This document shows positions 8,280 to 20,423 of a stretch of DNA of 64,000 bases, in pieces; the stretch's first letter is position 1; each line of letters starts with the position of its first letter. Source of the stretch: Fagopyrum homotropicum (Eukaryota > Streptophyta > Magnoliopsida > Caryophyllales > Polygonaceae). The DNA is taken from positions 22,187,447-22,251,446 of the forward strand of contig BSWB01000005.1 of NCBI GenBank assembly GCA_033239125.1. The letters run 5' to 3'. Under the pieces are notes generated by a model. That model was not told the DNA's origin, searched no databases, and saw only the letters and a list, made by a program, of their open reading frames with translations. The position numbers and the translations under genes are program-made.

Positions 8280-11173
8280 AGTATGCTTTCCTTGGTTCAA
8301 ATTCTACTTATCCGGTGATTGTGAATGCATCTTTGAATGATGATGAGCTTGATAGATTGTTGAATGAATTGAAACTGCATAGAAAGGCAATAGGATACAC
8401 CATTGATGACCTTGTTGGCATAAAACCCTCTTTGTGCATGCATAAGATAATGATGGAAGATAACCATAAACCCTCTATTGAACATCAAAGAAGACTAAAT
8501 CCTATAATGAAAGAGGTAGTCAAAAAGGAGATCATAATTGCTAGATGCGGGGATTATCTACCCTATCTCGGATAGTAAGTGGGTTAGTCCCGTTCATGTA
8601 GTACCTAAGAAGGGTGGGATGAGCGTAGTGACTAATGAGAACAATGAACTAATCCCGACTAGGACGGTTACGGGGTGGAGAATGTGCATTGACTATAGAA
8701 AGCTTAACATGGCCTCTAGGAAAGATCACTTCCCTCTCCCTTTCATTGACCAAATGCTAGAAAGGTTAGCTCAACATTCTCATTTTTGCTATTTAGATGG
8801 CTATAGTGGATTTTTCCAAATCCCTATCCACCCCGATGACCAAGAGAAAACCACCTTTACATGTCCATGGGGAACTTTTGCATATAGGAGAATGCCATTT
8901 GGGTTGTGTAATGCACCCGCCACCTTCCAAAGGTGTATGATGGCTATCTTTTTGGAATACATTGAAAATATCATGGAAGTGTTCATGGATGACTTCTCTG
9001 TTTATGGTTCTTCCTTTGATAATTGCTTGGCTAACTTGTCATTAGTATTGCAAAGATGTGAGGAGACAAATCTTGTCTTAAATTGGGAAAAATGCCACTT
9101 CATGGTAAGTGAAGGTATCGTGTTAGGACACTTGGTGTCTAACCGTGGCATTGAGGTTGATAGGGCCAAGATTGAAATGATAGAGAAGTTGCCACCACCT
9201 ACCTCGGTAAAAGGGGTAAGGAGTTTCCTAGGGCATGCCGGTTTTTACCGGAGGTTTATTCAAGATTTCTCTAAAATTTCTAAGCCTCTTACTAACCTAC
9301 TAATGAAAGACGTTGAATTTGTTTTCTCCAAAGATTGCCTTGAAGCATTTTGTAGGTTGAAGAATGCCTTGATCTCCGCACCTATCATGCAACCTCCGGA
9401 TTGGAGCCTACCATTCGAGATCATGTGTGATGCAAGCGATGTAGCCGTTGGGGCTGTTTTGGGGCAAAGGAAAGATGGGCGCACTCATGCCATCGTACTC
9501 ATGCCATTTATTATGCTAGCAAGACGCTAGATGATGCCCAACTCAATTATGCTACCACCGAGAAAGAATTGCTAGCGGTTGTGTATGCATTTGAGAAGTT
9601 CCGCTCATATCTTGTTGGAGCGAAGGTCATAGTTTATACGGATCATGTTGCGATCTGTTATCTACTTACAAAGAAGGATGTCAAACCAAGGTTGATTCGG
9701 TGGATCCTTCTTCTTCAAGAGTTTGATTTGGAAATCCGGGACAAGAAGGGATCCGAAAACTCAGTGGCGGATCACCTTAGTAGACTCCCACCGATAGAGC
9801 TTGAGAGAGATGATATCCCGATTGATGACTCATTCCAGGATGAGAAATTGCAAATGATGGAGGAGTGCTTATTCCAAGTATCTAGAGGAAGTGAGCCATG
9901 GTTTTCTGACATTGTGAACTACTTAGTGTGTGAGGAAGTGTCTCCTGGTTTGACATATGCCCAAAGAAAGAAGTTCTTCAAAGATGTGAGGCACTACTAT
10001 TAGAGTGAACCACTTTTTTTCAAGAGAGGGCCGGATGGAATGTTTAGAAGATGCATACCGGAGGATGAGGTGGAGAGTGTGATCCGCCATTATCATTCCT
10101 TGCCATGTGGAGGGCATGCTAGCTCACACAAGACATGTGCTAAGGTGTTGCAATCGGGCTTCTTTTGGCCAAGTTTGTTCAAGGATGTGCAAAGCTTTGT
10201 GGTAGCTTGTGATGCTTGCCAAAGGACGGGTAACATCTCAAGAAGGAATGAGATGCCCTTGAACAACATACAAGAGGTAGAGATATTTGATGTGTGGGGT
10301 GTGGACTTCATGGGACCATTCCCTTCTTCATGTGGCAACCTCTACATCCTATTGGCGGTAGACTATATTTCGAGATGGGTGGAGGCAATCGCCTCTCCTA
10401 CAAATGACGTCAAGGTTGTGGTGCGGTTCTTCAACCGAGTGATCTTTCCTAGGTTTGGAACACCAAGGGTGATCATAAGCGATGGAGGGAAGCACTTCAC
10501 CAATAGGAACTTTGGGGCACTTTTGGCTAAGTATGGGGTGACTCATAAGGTGGCAACACCTTACCATCCCCAAACTAGTGGCCAAGTGGAAATCTCCAAC
10601 CGGGAGATCAAGGGGATTCTCGAGAAGACGGTCTCAAGGACGAGAAAGGATTGGGCTATGAAGCTCGATGATGCCTTATGGGCATATAGAACCGCCTTCA
10701 AAACACCCATTGGCACTACTCCCTACAAGTTAGTTTATGGCAAGTCTTGCCACCTTCCGGTAGAGATGGAACATAGAGCTTATTGGGCCATTAAGTGGCT
10801 AAATTTTGACCTCAAGGAGGCGGGAGAGAAGCGGTTGCTTGATATGAACGCCCTTGAGGAGATCCGGTTGGATGCTTATGAGAATGCCCGGATCTACAAG
10901 GAGCGGACTAAGCGTTGGCATGACAAGCGCCTCATCCCAAAGGAGTTGAGTGAAGGCGACCTTGTCCTTCTCTTCAACTCGAGGCTGCGGCTCTTCCCCG
11001 GAAAGCTCAAATCAAGATGGACCGGGCCATATGTGGTGAAGAAGATTTTTCCTCATGGAGCGGTAGAGATAGAAGGAGATCATTGTGGTGACTTCAAGGT
11101 GAATGGGCACCGTTTGAAGAAGTACATCCCGGAAGCCCCGGTGGAAGTGATTGCCCCGCTTCACCTTGATTGA
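8183..11173 (+). pseudogene. Pol (RT-RNase H-integrase), frameshifted, element A
   Basis: Athila-type polymerase in three frame segments. 8183-8540 holds the pre-RT region (GYTIDDLVGIKPS). About 8540-9482 holds RT, with catalytic FMDD at 8982-8993 and YRKLN, PLPFIDQ and PFGLCNAPATFQR motifs. 9497-11173 holds RNase H and integrase. Breaks: a 2-nt deletion near 8538, a 14-bp duplication at 9483-9496, and TAG at 10001-10003 where the homologue in C has Trp. Integrase is otherwise complete: CDAC of the zinc module, catalytic Asp 10304, Asp 10481 and Glu 10589 with D-35-E spacing, and a C-terminal GPYVV...HRLKKYI module. The product as read could not be one active polyprotein. Confidence 0.88.
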
Positions 11174-11220
11174 AACGCTCCTGAATTTGGTCAAGCTAAT
11201 GACCTTAAAAAAGCGCTTAA

Positions 11221-11234
11221 TGGGAGGCAACCCA
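11221..11234 (+). other. Conserved small stem after pol, element A
   Basis: TGGGAGGCAACCCA, able to pair TGGG with CCCA, preceded by the AAGCGCTT palindrome, about 50 nt after the integrase stop. The same block lies just after pol in B, C and E, so it is a conserved non-coding feature of these elements. Function unknown. Confidence 0.6.
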
Positions 11235-12980
11235 TTGGTACATATTTTTCCCTTTCTTTTTCTTGCTTTTGTTTGATCTCACTCTTGGTGTGCTTTGTTT
11301 TTCTTTTGTGTTTTTGGGTGCTAGATCTTGTTAATTGTCGTGTGTGACGAGATGTTGGAGGTCATGTGAAGGCCTCATTGAACTGTTGAAGGTACAAGAT
11401 CCAAGCACATGGACGAGGAGGAAATCACCCAGAAAATTCGGACTGTTCTTCACAAAAATCGGCTGATTTTCCTAGGCTGCTAGGGCGATTTTTCCTCTGT
11501 AAAGGAAGGTGATGATCTCCAATCAAGCATGGGTGGAGCTGACGTGAAACTTGGACGGCTTGCGGTGCCAAGCGCGGGTTCCGACACCTTAATGATCATC
11601 AAGAGCTCTCTACCATCCTTGATCAATCATCCACCATCATCATCCAATGTGAACCGAAATACCAAAGCATCACCAATTTTATATTGTGAGGACTATCTTT
11701 CACTTCTTTATTTAGTTTACACATTAGGGACAATGTGTTTCTAAGTATGGGGTGGGGTTTTCATGATCACTTGCATGATTAGCATCTAAGATAGTTTAAT
11801 TTTGTCACATGTTTCATTATGTCTTGCATTGTACATACATATTTCGAAAAATCCAAAAAAATTCAGAAAATTTTAAAAAATTTTAGTGCTTCTAAAGCTT
11901 GGATATGACCCTAATGATGAATCTTGTCTTGTGGATTGACTATAGATGGCCTTATGTGTTAAATTGATGAATGTATATGTGGACTTGAAGTACTTCTCTT
12001 GAATTCCATGAATGATTTGTGATCATGATGTTTGCCTAGAATGGATTGAGTATTGAAGGTCGAAATTACATGCTAGTTCTTGCACACCATCTAGGAATGA
12101 ATGAGGCAATTCATCTTCCTCTACTTCTCATCTTGATCATGTTGCTTAAGCACCTCAATTGAGATAAATTTGACCTCTTTTGACCCATCCGGGAATAGGA
12201 GCATGTTAGTGTGTTGATGTGTGTGAAAAGCAAGTGTGGGGTGAAGTTGTTGATGAAGGGAATGTCATGAATGAAGTGCTCAAATTGTTGTGAAAGTGTA
12301 GGCAAAAATATAGGCTTGGGGACATCGGTTTAAATGACAAGTAACTCGGCACACTTCACATGATCGGGTGTTGGTGCCTTGCCAAAGTCAAATAAACCGA
12401 TAGTCCTAACGAGCTTTGGTATGTGTGCCCGGTGTGGATGCACCTCGAAAAATAGAAAAAGCCCGAGGATGGCTAATCACCAAGGTTTCGGCTTTTGTAC
12501 ACCAATTGCATTGTCTCAAAAATAAAAGAAAAGAAAGAAAAGAAAATGAAGAAAAATATACACTTGAGGGAAGTTGATAAAAAATGTGAAGTTGTGGTTG
12601 TTTAGTTCCTTTCCCGGATTAGCATCACATAGCCTAGAAAATTCCCACCTAATCACAACGTTTCTTGGCCTTCTATTTTACAAGTCCTTATGACCTATTT
12701 GCATGTTTGTAAGACTTAGTAATTTAGATTGAATATGCTCTTGATCATCTTGACTTCTTCATTTTTACATTTCATGCATGCTTTCGAGTTAAGCACAATT
12801 GTCTTTCCATGCCTTCACTTGTTTGATGCATGATTGCTTGCCCATTGCCATGAAACATGACTATGAAGGTGATCCAATTAGAAGCACAAAACCAAAAAGA
12901 TTTTGCCATTTTTCTGCATACATAAATCATGTTATCTTGTAGTTTATGGTTGAGAATTTGCTCGGGGACGAGCAAACCTT

Positions 12981-12996
12981 AAGTATGGGGTATTTT
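12981..12996 (+). other. Polypurine-tract-like sequence, element A
   Basis: AAGTATGGGGTATTTT immediately before the 3' LTR. Its position and purine-rich core fit the plus-strand primer site; the other elements have nearly the same block at the same junction. Confidence 0.6.
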
Positions 12997-14832
12997 TGAT
13001 AACACGATTTATGACTTAGGTTTAGGTAATCATTTAGATAGATTTCTCACTCATTCATGCATGGTTTAGCACTAATTCACGACGTTTGCATTCAATTCAC
13101 GTAATTTGTCGAGATAGACGTCTACACGGACTTGTGCATTGCTTTGTAGGTATTTCGGGGGTCTTTTGGGCATTAACCGATACATTCGAGGGCCAAGCCT
13201 CATGGTGATACACATCCCAAGCTTTGAAGGAGCATAATTGGAGCAACAAAGGACACAAAGACCAGAATTGGTGCAAGCAATGGAGCAACTCATGGCTAGA
13301 CGATCATAGCATGCTTCTGCTGAAGAAAATCGGACCAACTAGCAGATAAATCGGCCGATTTTTATCTCTGGGTCGATTTTCCTGCCTTTGTCAGCTTAAG
13401 CCATGTGTCCCACGATCTCTTGATCCGGCCTTGCTCTTCGTGGAGAATATAAGTGGTCCTGCAAGCTGTTGCTGAGCATCTCTCCTCTCCCACATTCTCA
13501 TTCACAACTCATCCATTGGAGGAAGATTGGGAGGAGAAGAAAACTCTCAAGGATTGAAGGAAGAAGAAGAACACCATTCTAAGAGTGATAGTGAGGTTTT
13601 GAGTGATTTTGAGTTATTTTTGGAGTCTTGGATTGAAGAACTATTGCAAGGATTGTTAGGAACGATTTGGATCTTCATTTTAGAGTTTGTAAGTCTTGCT
13701 ATAACTTAGATTCAGCTGAGATTTATTGATTTTACTTGCTTATCTTTCATTATTCATCTATGAGAACCATGTATGCTTGTATGATGATTTTGGACCTTGA
13801 TATGCATACTATTGGCTAGTTTATTGTGATTCTGGAGTGATGGATTGATGGTTATGGCTTGGGTGATGATAGGATGGACTTATATGTTAGTTTAGGATGA
13901 TTTGATTGAACAAAACCTTAACCAGAGAGAAAAATCGGCCTGATCATCAGCCAGATCGGCCGATTTAGCTGTAGAACAGCCCGATTTATTCTCCTGTTGC
14001 TCTTTAAATGATGAATCTATATGTTAGGGTGTTTGGTTGTTTAAATCCTAGTGTTTATTAAGCCTAATTTAGCTTAGGATCACCTAATGCTATCAATCTA
14101 AGTTAGGGAAGAGATCTACCCAATGATTTCCGACCTTAGATACCTAAGATGATGGATACTAGGTAGTAGTGAGCCTCATAAGCCGCTATTGGATCGAGTG
14201 TGCTAGGATTATTTCTTGAGACTTCCCTATTCTGAGACTTACCTGGTAAGGAGATGGTTACCCCTTAAGTAGTATCCGGTTTGTGTAGAATTCCCTACTT
14301 TAACCCCTTGAGACCTACCCGGTAATAGGAGTTTGATGCGGGATTAGTGAAGTGAGAGACCTACCCGGTAATTACTTCCATTAGTGAAACACTCTTCCCC
14401 AACACCGCAGCTTGTCCTTAGAATCCTTAGAACCTTGAGTCCAATGCCATAACCGGAAATCTTGACCTCTAGAATCCACTTTTCTCTTTTGATCATATAC
14501 TTGAGTTTTGAGTTACTTGTTTGTTTGCTAGTTGAGTTGTTAGATTGTTTTATTGTCTTGCTTGATTTGTGATCCTTGCTTGATCACCACAAAAACCAAC
14601 CAAAAATATCGAGATTTTCATTTCTTTGTTCCTTGACCTTTTCTTTGATTAGATCCACACTATCTATGATCATTGTTTGACTCGATTTCACCTTAGTCTT
14701 TGTGTTCGACCTCGGAATATTATCCCTACTACAAACGTCCCGTACACTGCGGGTTCGCTAGAAGTTAGGATAAATATAACGAGTATAAATTTAAAGCTTA
14801 TTGCGATTCACACACACATCCTGAGCGTAACA
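12997..14832 (+). repeat. 3' LTR of element A
   Basis: 1836 bp, about 99% identical to 3415-5250, followed by the GTTAT target duplication at 14833-14837. Both palindrome clusters (about 13326-13383 and 13931-13988) and the 60-codon ORF (13527-13709) are retained. Confidence 0.95.
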
Positions 14833-14988
14833 GTTATACCTAAACCCCATCATCCAAACCCGGTGAAGTTAATTGGCAATAAAAGTAACCACCGATCTTA
14901 TATACTAGAATTGGATATCATGTTAGAGTCCAGTAGAGAAGACCGGGGAGCGGGGGTCTTGTGCATACTAGTGTATGATATCATTTTA

Positions 14989-15173
14989 GTGCCCGTTTGG
15001 TTGGAGTGGTGGAATGGAAACGAAATGGAATCGAATAAGGGTAGAGAAAGGAAATGGAATGGATGAGATTACTTTTATGTGTTAAAAGACCTCTAACCAA
15101 ACGTAGTTTTTGATTGATTCGGAATCATTCCGTTACCGGGAATCCGGGAATCCCGGTGCTTCCAAACGGGCCA
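14989..15173. mobile_element. Tourist-like MITE
   Basis: 185 bp with terminal inverted repeats TGCCCGTTTGG near the left end and CCAAACGGGCCA at the right end, flanked by TTA on both sides (14986-14988 and 15174-15176). The GCCCGTTTGG end and 3-bp TTA duplication fit Tourist/PIF-Harbinger MITEs. The terminal repeats are imperfect and no transposase is present. Confidence 0.6.
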
Positions 15174-15210
15174 TTAATGTCATCTGTGATTCACCGACTT
15201 TAGACATAAG

Positions 15211-15299
15211 AACTTGTTATCTTCGGAGGTATTCCATATTATATTTTGTGCGGTCTAAAAACTTATTATCTTCGGAGGTATTTCATATTATATTTTGTA
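15211..15299. repeat. Two-copy tandem repeat
   Basis: A roughly 40-bp unit beginning AACTTGTTATCTTCGGAGGT is repeated with a period of about 49 bp (15211 and 15260). It lies in AT-rich intergenic DNA and has no coding content. Confidence 0.7.
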
Positions 15300-15509
15300 A
15301 AATCGCAGGTATTAACTTACTGATAATATATAATAAAAACCATATCTACATTTCCTAACTAGTTGATTTCCAAACAGTAATCTACAATATCATTTTAAAG
15401 CTTTTTTTTCCTATTCCTTTTTAACCCCAAAATGGCTTTTTTTAGCACATGAAATGGTTTCTTAGATTTTTCGATTATCAAAGAGCCGACCACTTACTTA
15501 TATGAAACA

Positions 15510-15933
15510 TGGGCTCCGTTTAATAATTGTATAAAATAAGGGGATTAAAATTTATAGAAATTAAAAGGGAGAAATAATTCTCGTAATTTCATTTGGTAAG
15601 AGAACGTAGGAGATTAAAGAAGTTAGATTATGGAGATTATGAAAATTAGAATATGAGAATTTTGTAATCATATAAAACTTCGATTATAAGGATTGTTGAG
15701 GCTAAAATCTCATTTTTACCTCTCTTCCTTTTTTCATTTTCTTTTATCTATAAAAAAAATCAACACGTATTTTTCATAATTTTATCCATAATCATATTTA
15801 TTTTACCAAATCCTCATTTCACTTACTTTCATACTCATACTCTTAAACAATTTCATCTTCTTAATTATTCATCTAAATAATTATTTTCATACTCATTTTA
15901 ATCTGCGTAATCTTACGTTACCAAACGGCCCAT
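15510..15933. mobile_element. Possible second MITE-like element
   Basis: An AT-rich block of about 420 bp beginning GGGCTCCGTTTAATAATTG and ending GTTACCAAACGGCCC. The ends are imperfect inverted copies of one another (GGGC..CGTTT against AAACGGCCC). No clear target duplication was found, so the borders are approximate and the class is uncertain. Confidence 0.35.
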
Positions 15934-16279
15934 TGAACCAAAAGAGCCTACTATAATACAAGTCCTCAAACAAAATTAAAGACATCAAAAGCATATCAAC
16001 ACTCCCTCTTTCGATCTCCTTGAAACATACGATCCCAAACTGTGTTTACAAGCATGAGCTAGTTCTCGAAAGACATCTATGATTTCAGATATTAGTTTAT
16101 GGGTTTGGATCCATGAAAGCTCAAAAGTCCCTTCTTTCTCCTAGTTGACAAGACTGGCTTAGCACAAAAGAAACAACACAGATATTAGTCTTGAGGCTCA
16201 CCATCCATCTTGTATGATATTAGTCTTGTACAAAAGTTGCAATTCATGTGTGGTTCTGTAGTATATCACTTTCATCCTA

Positions 16280-19200
16280 TCATGTATACAATATCCGTCC
16301 TCTCAATAAGGCTTCTGCTTTCAACACCTGGTCTCGAGGTCCGATGGTGAACACCTTGTCGAATGGTCCCTTGGAACCTCCAAAAATTATTTCAGCACTG
16401 CAAAATGGGCGTAAGAATATCAGTGACAATACAAATGCAGATGATGGATGGAGAATCGAGAGAGATGATTACTTGCAACATTCCTTAATGGCTTGGATTT
16501 CCACGCCTTTTCGGCCGATGATGAAACCCATTCTCCCAGCAGGAACATGAAAGACTGAGAGGATCTCTGTCTCAGGGGCTTTTCCATCTAACACAAGGGT
16601 GTCTGGAAGCCGAAAGATCAGATGAAAATTAAAAAACCTAAACGAAAGATTTTAAACATGTGGAAAGGCTAATAATAGCCGATTATGTCTTGTACTCGAG
16701 GAACAAACCTGGAGGTGCCGGGACAGGTGGCCAGTTAGCATATCCATTATTGTCATGGCAGAAGCACCTACAATATAATGAACCCCGAACTGCAAGTAGC
16801 CATAAGGACTTCTCATTCAACTTGTCCATTATCTTATGGTAAACGTAAGGGAGAAAACGGACATCATCTGCAGCAGCAACAACCATCTCCTCCTTGAAGG
16901 GCCTATAGGTCCATATCTCGGGATCCTGAAATAGCCAGTGAGTATAAGTAAATTATCTAAAGGCATCGCAATCTTGAACATGAATATTTGCATCAGGGAC
17001 CAAGTTGGTTGTTGTTTACCAAAAAGGATAGATCATCTACCATACTCTTTTCCCTAAGGGTAAGTCAAAATAAGCAGAACTACTTAAGAGGTTCAACTTC
17101 TACTTAAATATGCATCAGAACTCCATTGTGATTGTGAAGACATACATTTTAATGATCCACGGCGCTCAAATAATAAGGGAGAAAGCAGAATTCATAAGTA
17201 TCATCAATCCTAACAAAATGAAGGTTTGCCTAACCTCTTTCATGAGACCTCGAACTTTTTTCTTCTCAGCATAAGAAATGCCTATATACACAGAAAATAA
17301 AAATTATAAATGAGACAATAGGATGAAAATTTGATGACCTACAAGCCAGAATACAGAGGACACCGCTTGGAGTTGTCAAATTTACCACAAAGAATCATCA
17401 AAAAGATTTTTGATGTTCCGGGTCACTTGTCAAAGATGAAACTACACTTCTCCACAGTTCAAATTTACTTTGAATGGGAAGATCCTATTTTATAAATAAG
17501 AAACTGACCCTTAATGCTATTGCCTTGACAATATGTACAGTTATCATCACAAATATATATCTGTCATTTTTCACGTGCTCCTGGCCCTTTCCATTTTAGC
17601 CACGTCACAAAAAAGAGATGTGGAAAATTGTATCCATGAAACATTCATATAAACATTCCACACAGACTACACAAGGAATGTAACTCCTACTTCTATTACC
17701 ATCCATGACAATATTCTTGACATAAACTCTTAAATTGAAGTCCTTAAATTTCTTCAGTTCAAATAAATTTCTAATTTAAACAAAAATATCTAGTATTGGC
17801 GAAGTGAAGATATGCAGGTCAGATTAAACAAAAAAAAGGAAGCATAAAATTGCACCTTAGAAAAAACATAGGCTATGAGATACATACCACAATAGCGACT
17901 ATCTGCAAGAAGGCCAACAAATGAAATGTATTCAATCTGAGATCTGGAGCGTCCTTGTTGTTCCTCGAATAGATTGTATGCTATCTGCACAGCCAGAAAA
18001 TTTGCAATTTCAGCATGTTTTCATCTATTTGATATCTAGCAACCAACACACAAGAAAGCATTTGCATACACCAATGGAATAGTTAAGCAATATATTATAC
18101 AATACCTATTCAACTAATATATTTATACGGTCTCTATCAATGGCGTATTTTACATACATTATTCCCATCAGTTGCATGGTTTCCTCTCACATATATGTGA
18201 TGACAAAAGCATATACTCGGAGCATAATAATAAATAAAAAGAACTAGAATCATTCAGCTTCAGCTGGTTTAAATTGTCCCTAATCCCAAGGATGACCACA
18301 ACAGAAAGGTATCAAACTACAAAAATTGTTCCTATTCAAGACACAAAAGCAAGAACAAAGGACTTAAACAACTTGCTTATACAGCTAATATTATCCTCCT
18401 GGGGAATAACACGGGCAGAAACTTTTCTCATACAGGCAAATGGAGTTTGTTTGTTTTTCCTGTCAGTTCTTGCTCATTTGGAGCATAAAGAATCGTCAAA
18501 AGAGACAGTATAATACCTGCAACAGATAGAAAAGCAAGAATATCAAATACAAAGGCAATTGTATTTCAATGACCTGCGTATCCATCACATTGTGTAGCTT
18601 GATTCCGAATTGAAAATATAATGCCTGCACAATAAATAAGAATGAAAAGGTATAATTTTCAGTAAGCAAAAGGAAGAAGCGCGACATATCAGATGTTGCA
18701 AACCTCACTGTCACGTTTGCAGTCATGGATAACTTTTGTGAAATGGGGAGATTCAAGCATAGGCTTGCAAGCTCGCATAAGTTTGTCTCCCCCTCGAAAA
18801 GCATCAATTATGTATACAGCCTCTTGAGATGCAATCTGGGGAAAAACAATAACTTATTAATGCATTGATTAAAGCTTTTAATTCACGAGAAGCAAATTAG
18901 AAAATAGAATAGCATATACCTGCATGATGCAAAGACGTCCCTCTCGACTCAGGTCAACACCTTCACAGTCAAATCCAATCACTTTTTCCTTGTCAGAAGA
19001 TGGGTACAGAAACTCAAGAGGAAGTTGAGATGGGTCGGTGATTATATGAATTGGAACCTCAGTCATTGTGTCACTCGACGCACTCTCATTTGTCTTACTT
19101 GCTGTAAAATTTTAAGCATCAGTTTAGCTTACATGTATAGTTAAACTCTACTTGGAGTGGTATAATTCAAAAGGAATTTGTGCACAACAGTCATTTCTCA

Positions 19201-19908
19201 TAGATATTTGCTATTAAGTACAGAAGTTCAAGCCACTCAATTTCCATGTGTTTGGATCACTGGATGAGATTTCATTAAACAAGTTCCTTCAGGAATAATA
19301 TATACACCAAGTTTCCAAGTCACTCATGTCGTGTAGTTTACTCGGAATATGAGGATTTGTCACCTAATTTACATATAGAAATTTCATGAAACTAAATCTA
19401 TTATCTAAAATCCCTAACCGAATTGGATGCACTGGGACTAGAAGGGTTAACCCAACAAACGTAACTCTTTTCTAAATCCCTAAGCAATATATTATAGTTA
19501 TCCGAAATCCTAGAAGGGTTTTTCAACCCTCGTCCAAAACTAACACCGAGATTGATGGATTGATGGATAAAGAAAGAAGGCGGCTGCAGGGTTTGAAAAA
19601 ATATTTTCGATCCCACCGATAGTAACTCAAGGCATTTGGGATTTCCGAAGGATATCGATGGAGAATTGAATAATCGATTTGAAACAAAATATAAAAAAAA
19701 AAGAGCACATCATTATCAATCGGGAACAGAAAGGTCTGAATCAAAGCGCAGGTGAAAACACGAAAAACTAATCACGAATCCCCACATCAAATCGGAAAAA
19801 CGAAAACTGAAATCGTAAGAATTCTGAATATTTGAGAAAGAAAGATGAATCAGCACCTGGGTTGGCAGGGAGAGGAATGTAAGTCTTGTAAGGAGGAACA
19901 GCAGCCAT
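16280..19908 (-). CDS. 3'-5' exonuclease and KH-domain protein (complete, nine exons)
   Basis: Exons on the minus strand: 19908-19857, 19101-18920, 18835-18704, 18624-18574, 17984-17888, 17281-17235, 16925-16709, 16602-16473, 16397-16280. They total 1026 nt and join in phase to 341 codons plus TGA; every junction has GT/AG. The start is MAAVPPYKTYIPLP. An exonuclease fold of the DEDD (RNase D/Egalitarian-like) class follows: FDCEGVDL near residue 48 (Exo I Asp and Glu), VIHDCKRDSEALYFQ (Exo II), and AADDVRFLPYVYHK (Exo III). The C-terminus is a KH domain with GRMGFIIGRKG. The arrangement matches the Arabidopsis exonuclease/KH protein I recall as At2g25910, from memory. An RNA-binding, RNA-trimming role follows from the family; the substrate is unknown. 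All key residues look intact. Confidence 0.9.
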
Positions 19909-20423
19909 TTGAATCTCAAACACAACAGAAACAAGCACATAATCCGTTCAAAACACCAGCAAGCAAGCAAGGAAGAAAGAAGAAACGCGTATGATTGGAT
20001 GCTCTGGGTTTCTCTTTAAGGAATCGGAGGTTTTTCAATTTGAGCGATGGTGCAGAGTACAGAGTGCCTTTTATATTAACTGTCTTTTGCCAGCTATGTT
20101 GCAGTCTTGCACAGTTGTGGCGTGACCTTCATGGAATAGTCCATTTAAACTTATGTATTTCTTCATTTTATGAATATGAATTTTAATGTATACTTCTTTT
20201 ATTGTAAATCATATAATAGCTCTTAGATATGGCTTAGGTTTAGGCCAAACCGTTGAACCGGATATTTTAAACCGGCTCAAATATGCATTTTAGATTTGAC
20301 GGTTTGATTAAACCGGGATTCACGGATTAGGTTTCTGTTTATAAGAAACCTAACCATAGGTTTAACCCCTATTTAACCAGAAGTTAAATTGCCAGTTTAG
20401 GTAATTTTTATTTATATTTTTTC
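19909..20423. other. Upstream region of the exonuclease-KH gene
   Basis: Contains the presumed 5' UTR and promoter of the minus-strand gene. No ORF is supportable. It holds several AAACCG/CGGTTT copies and a perfect 10-bp inverted repeat, TTAGGTTTCT with AGAAACCTAA, near 20328-20353. Confidence 0.5.

Larger units (their letters stand above)
11174..12996 (+). other. 3' non-coding tail of element A
   Basis: No long ORF. It contains the post-pol stem, a degenerate palindrome cluster at 11433-11493, an internal AAGTATGGGG at 11743-11752, and sequence shared with the tails of B, C and E. It ends with a second AAGTATGGGG. Element A lacks the third ORF that B and E carry here. Confidence 0.75.
3415..14832 (+). 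mobile_element. Element A: full-length Athila-type Ty3/gypsy retrotransposon
   Basis: Complete LTR retrotransposon of 11,418 bp. Identical-length LTRs (1836 bp each, TGATAACA...GTAACA) are bounded by a 5-bp target-site duplication GTTAT at 3410-3414 and 14833-14837. Order: LTR, tRNA-Asp primer site, gag, protease, RT, RNase H, integrase, 3' tail, polypurine tract, LTR. Reverse transcriptase and gag resemble the Athila clade, and primer type and LTR length agree. I counted 18 substitutions and no indels between the LTRs by eye (about 1%), so the insertion is recent. Pol is nevertheless broken by frameshifts and a stop, so this copy is probably non-autonomous. It has no ORF between integrase and the 3' tail. 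Confidence 0.95.
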
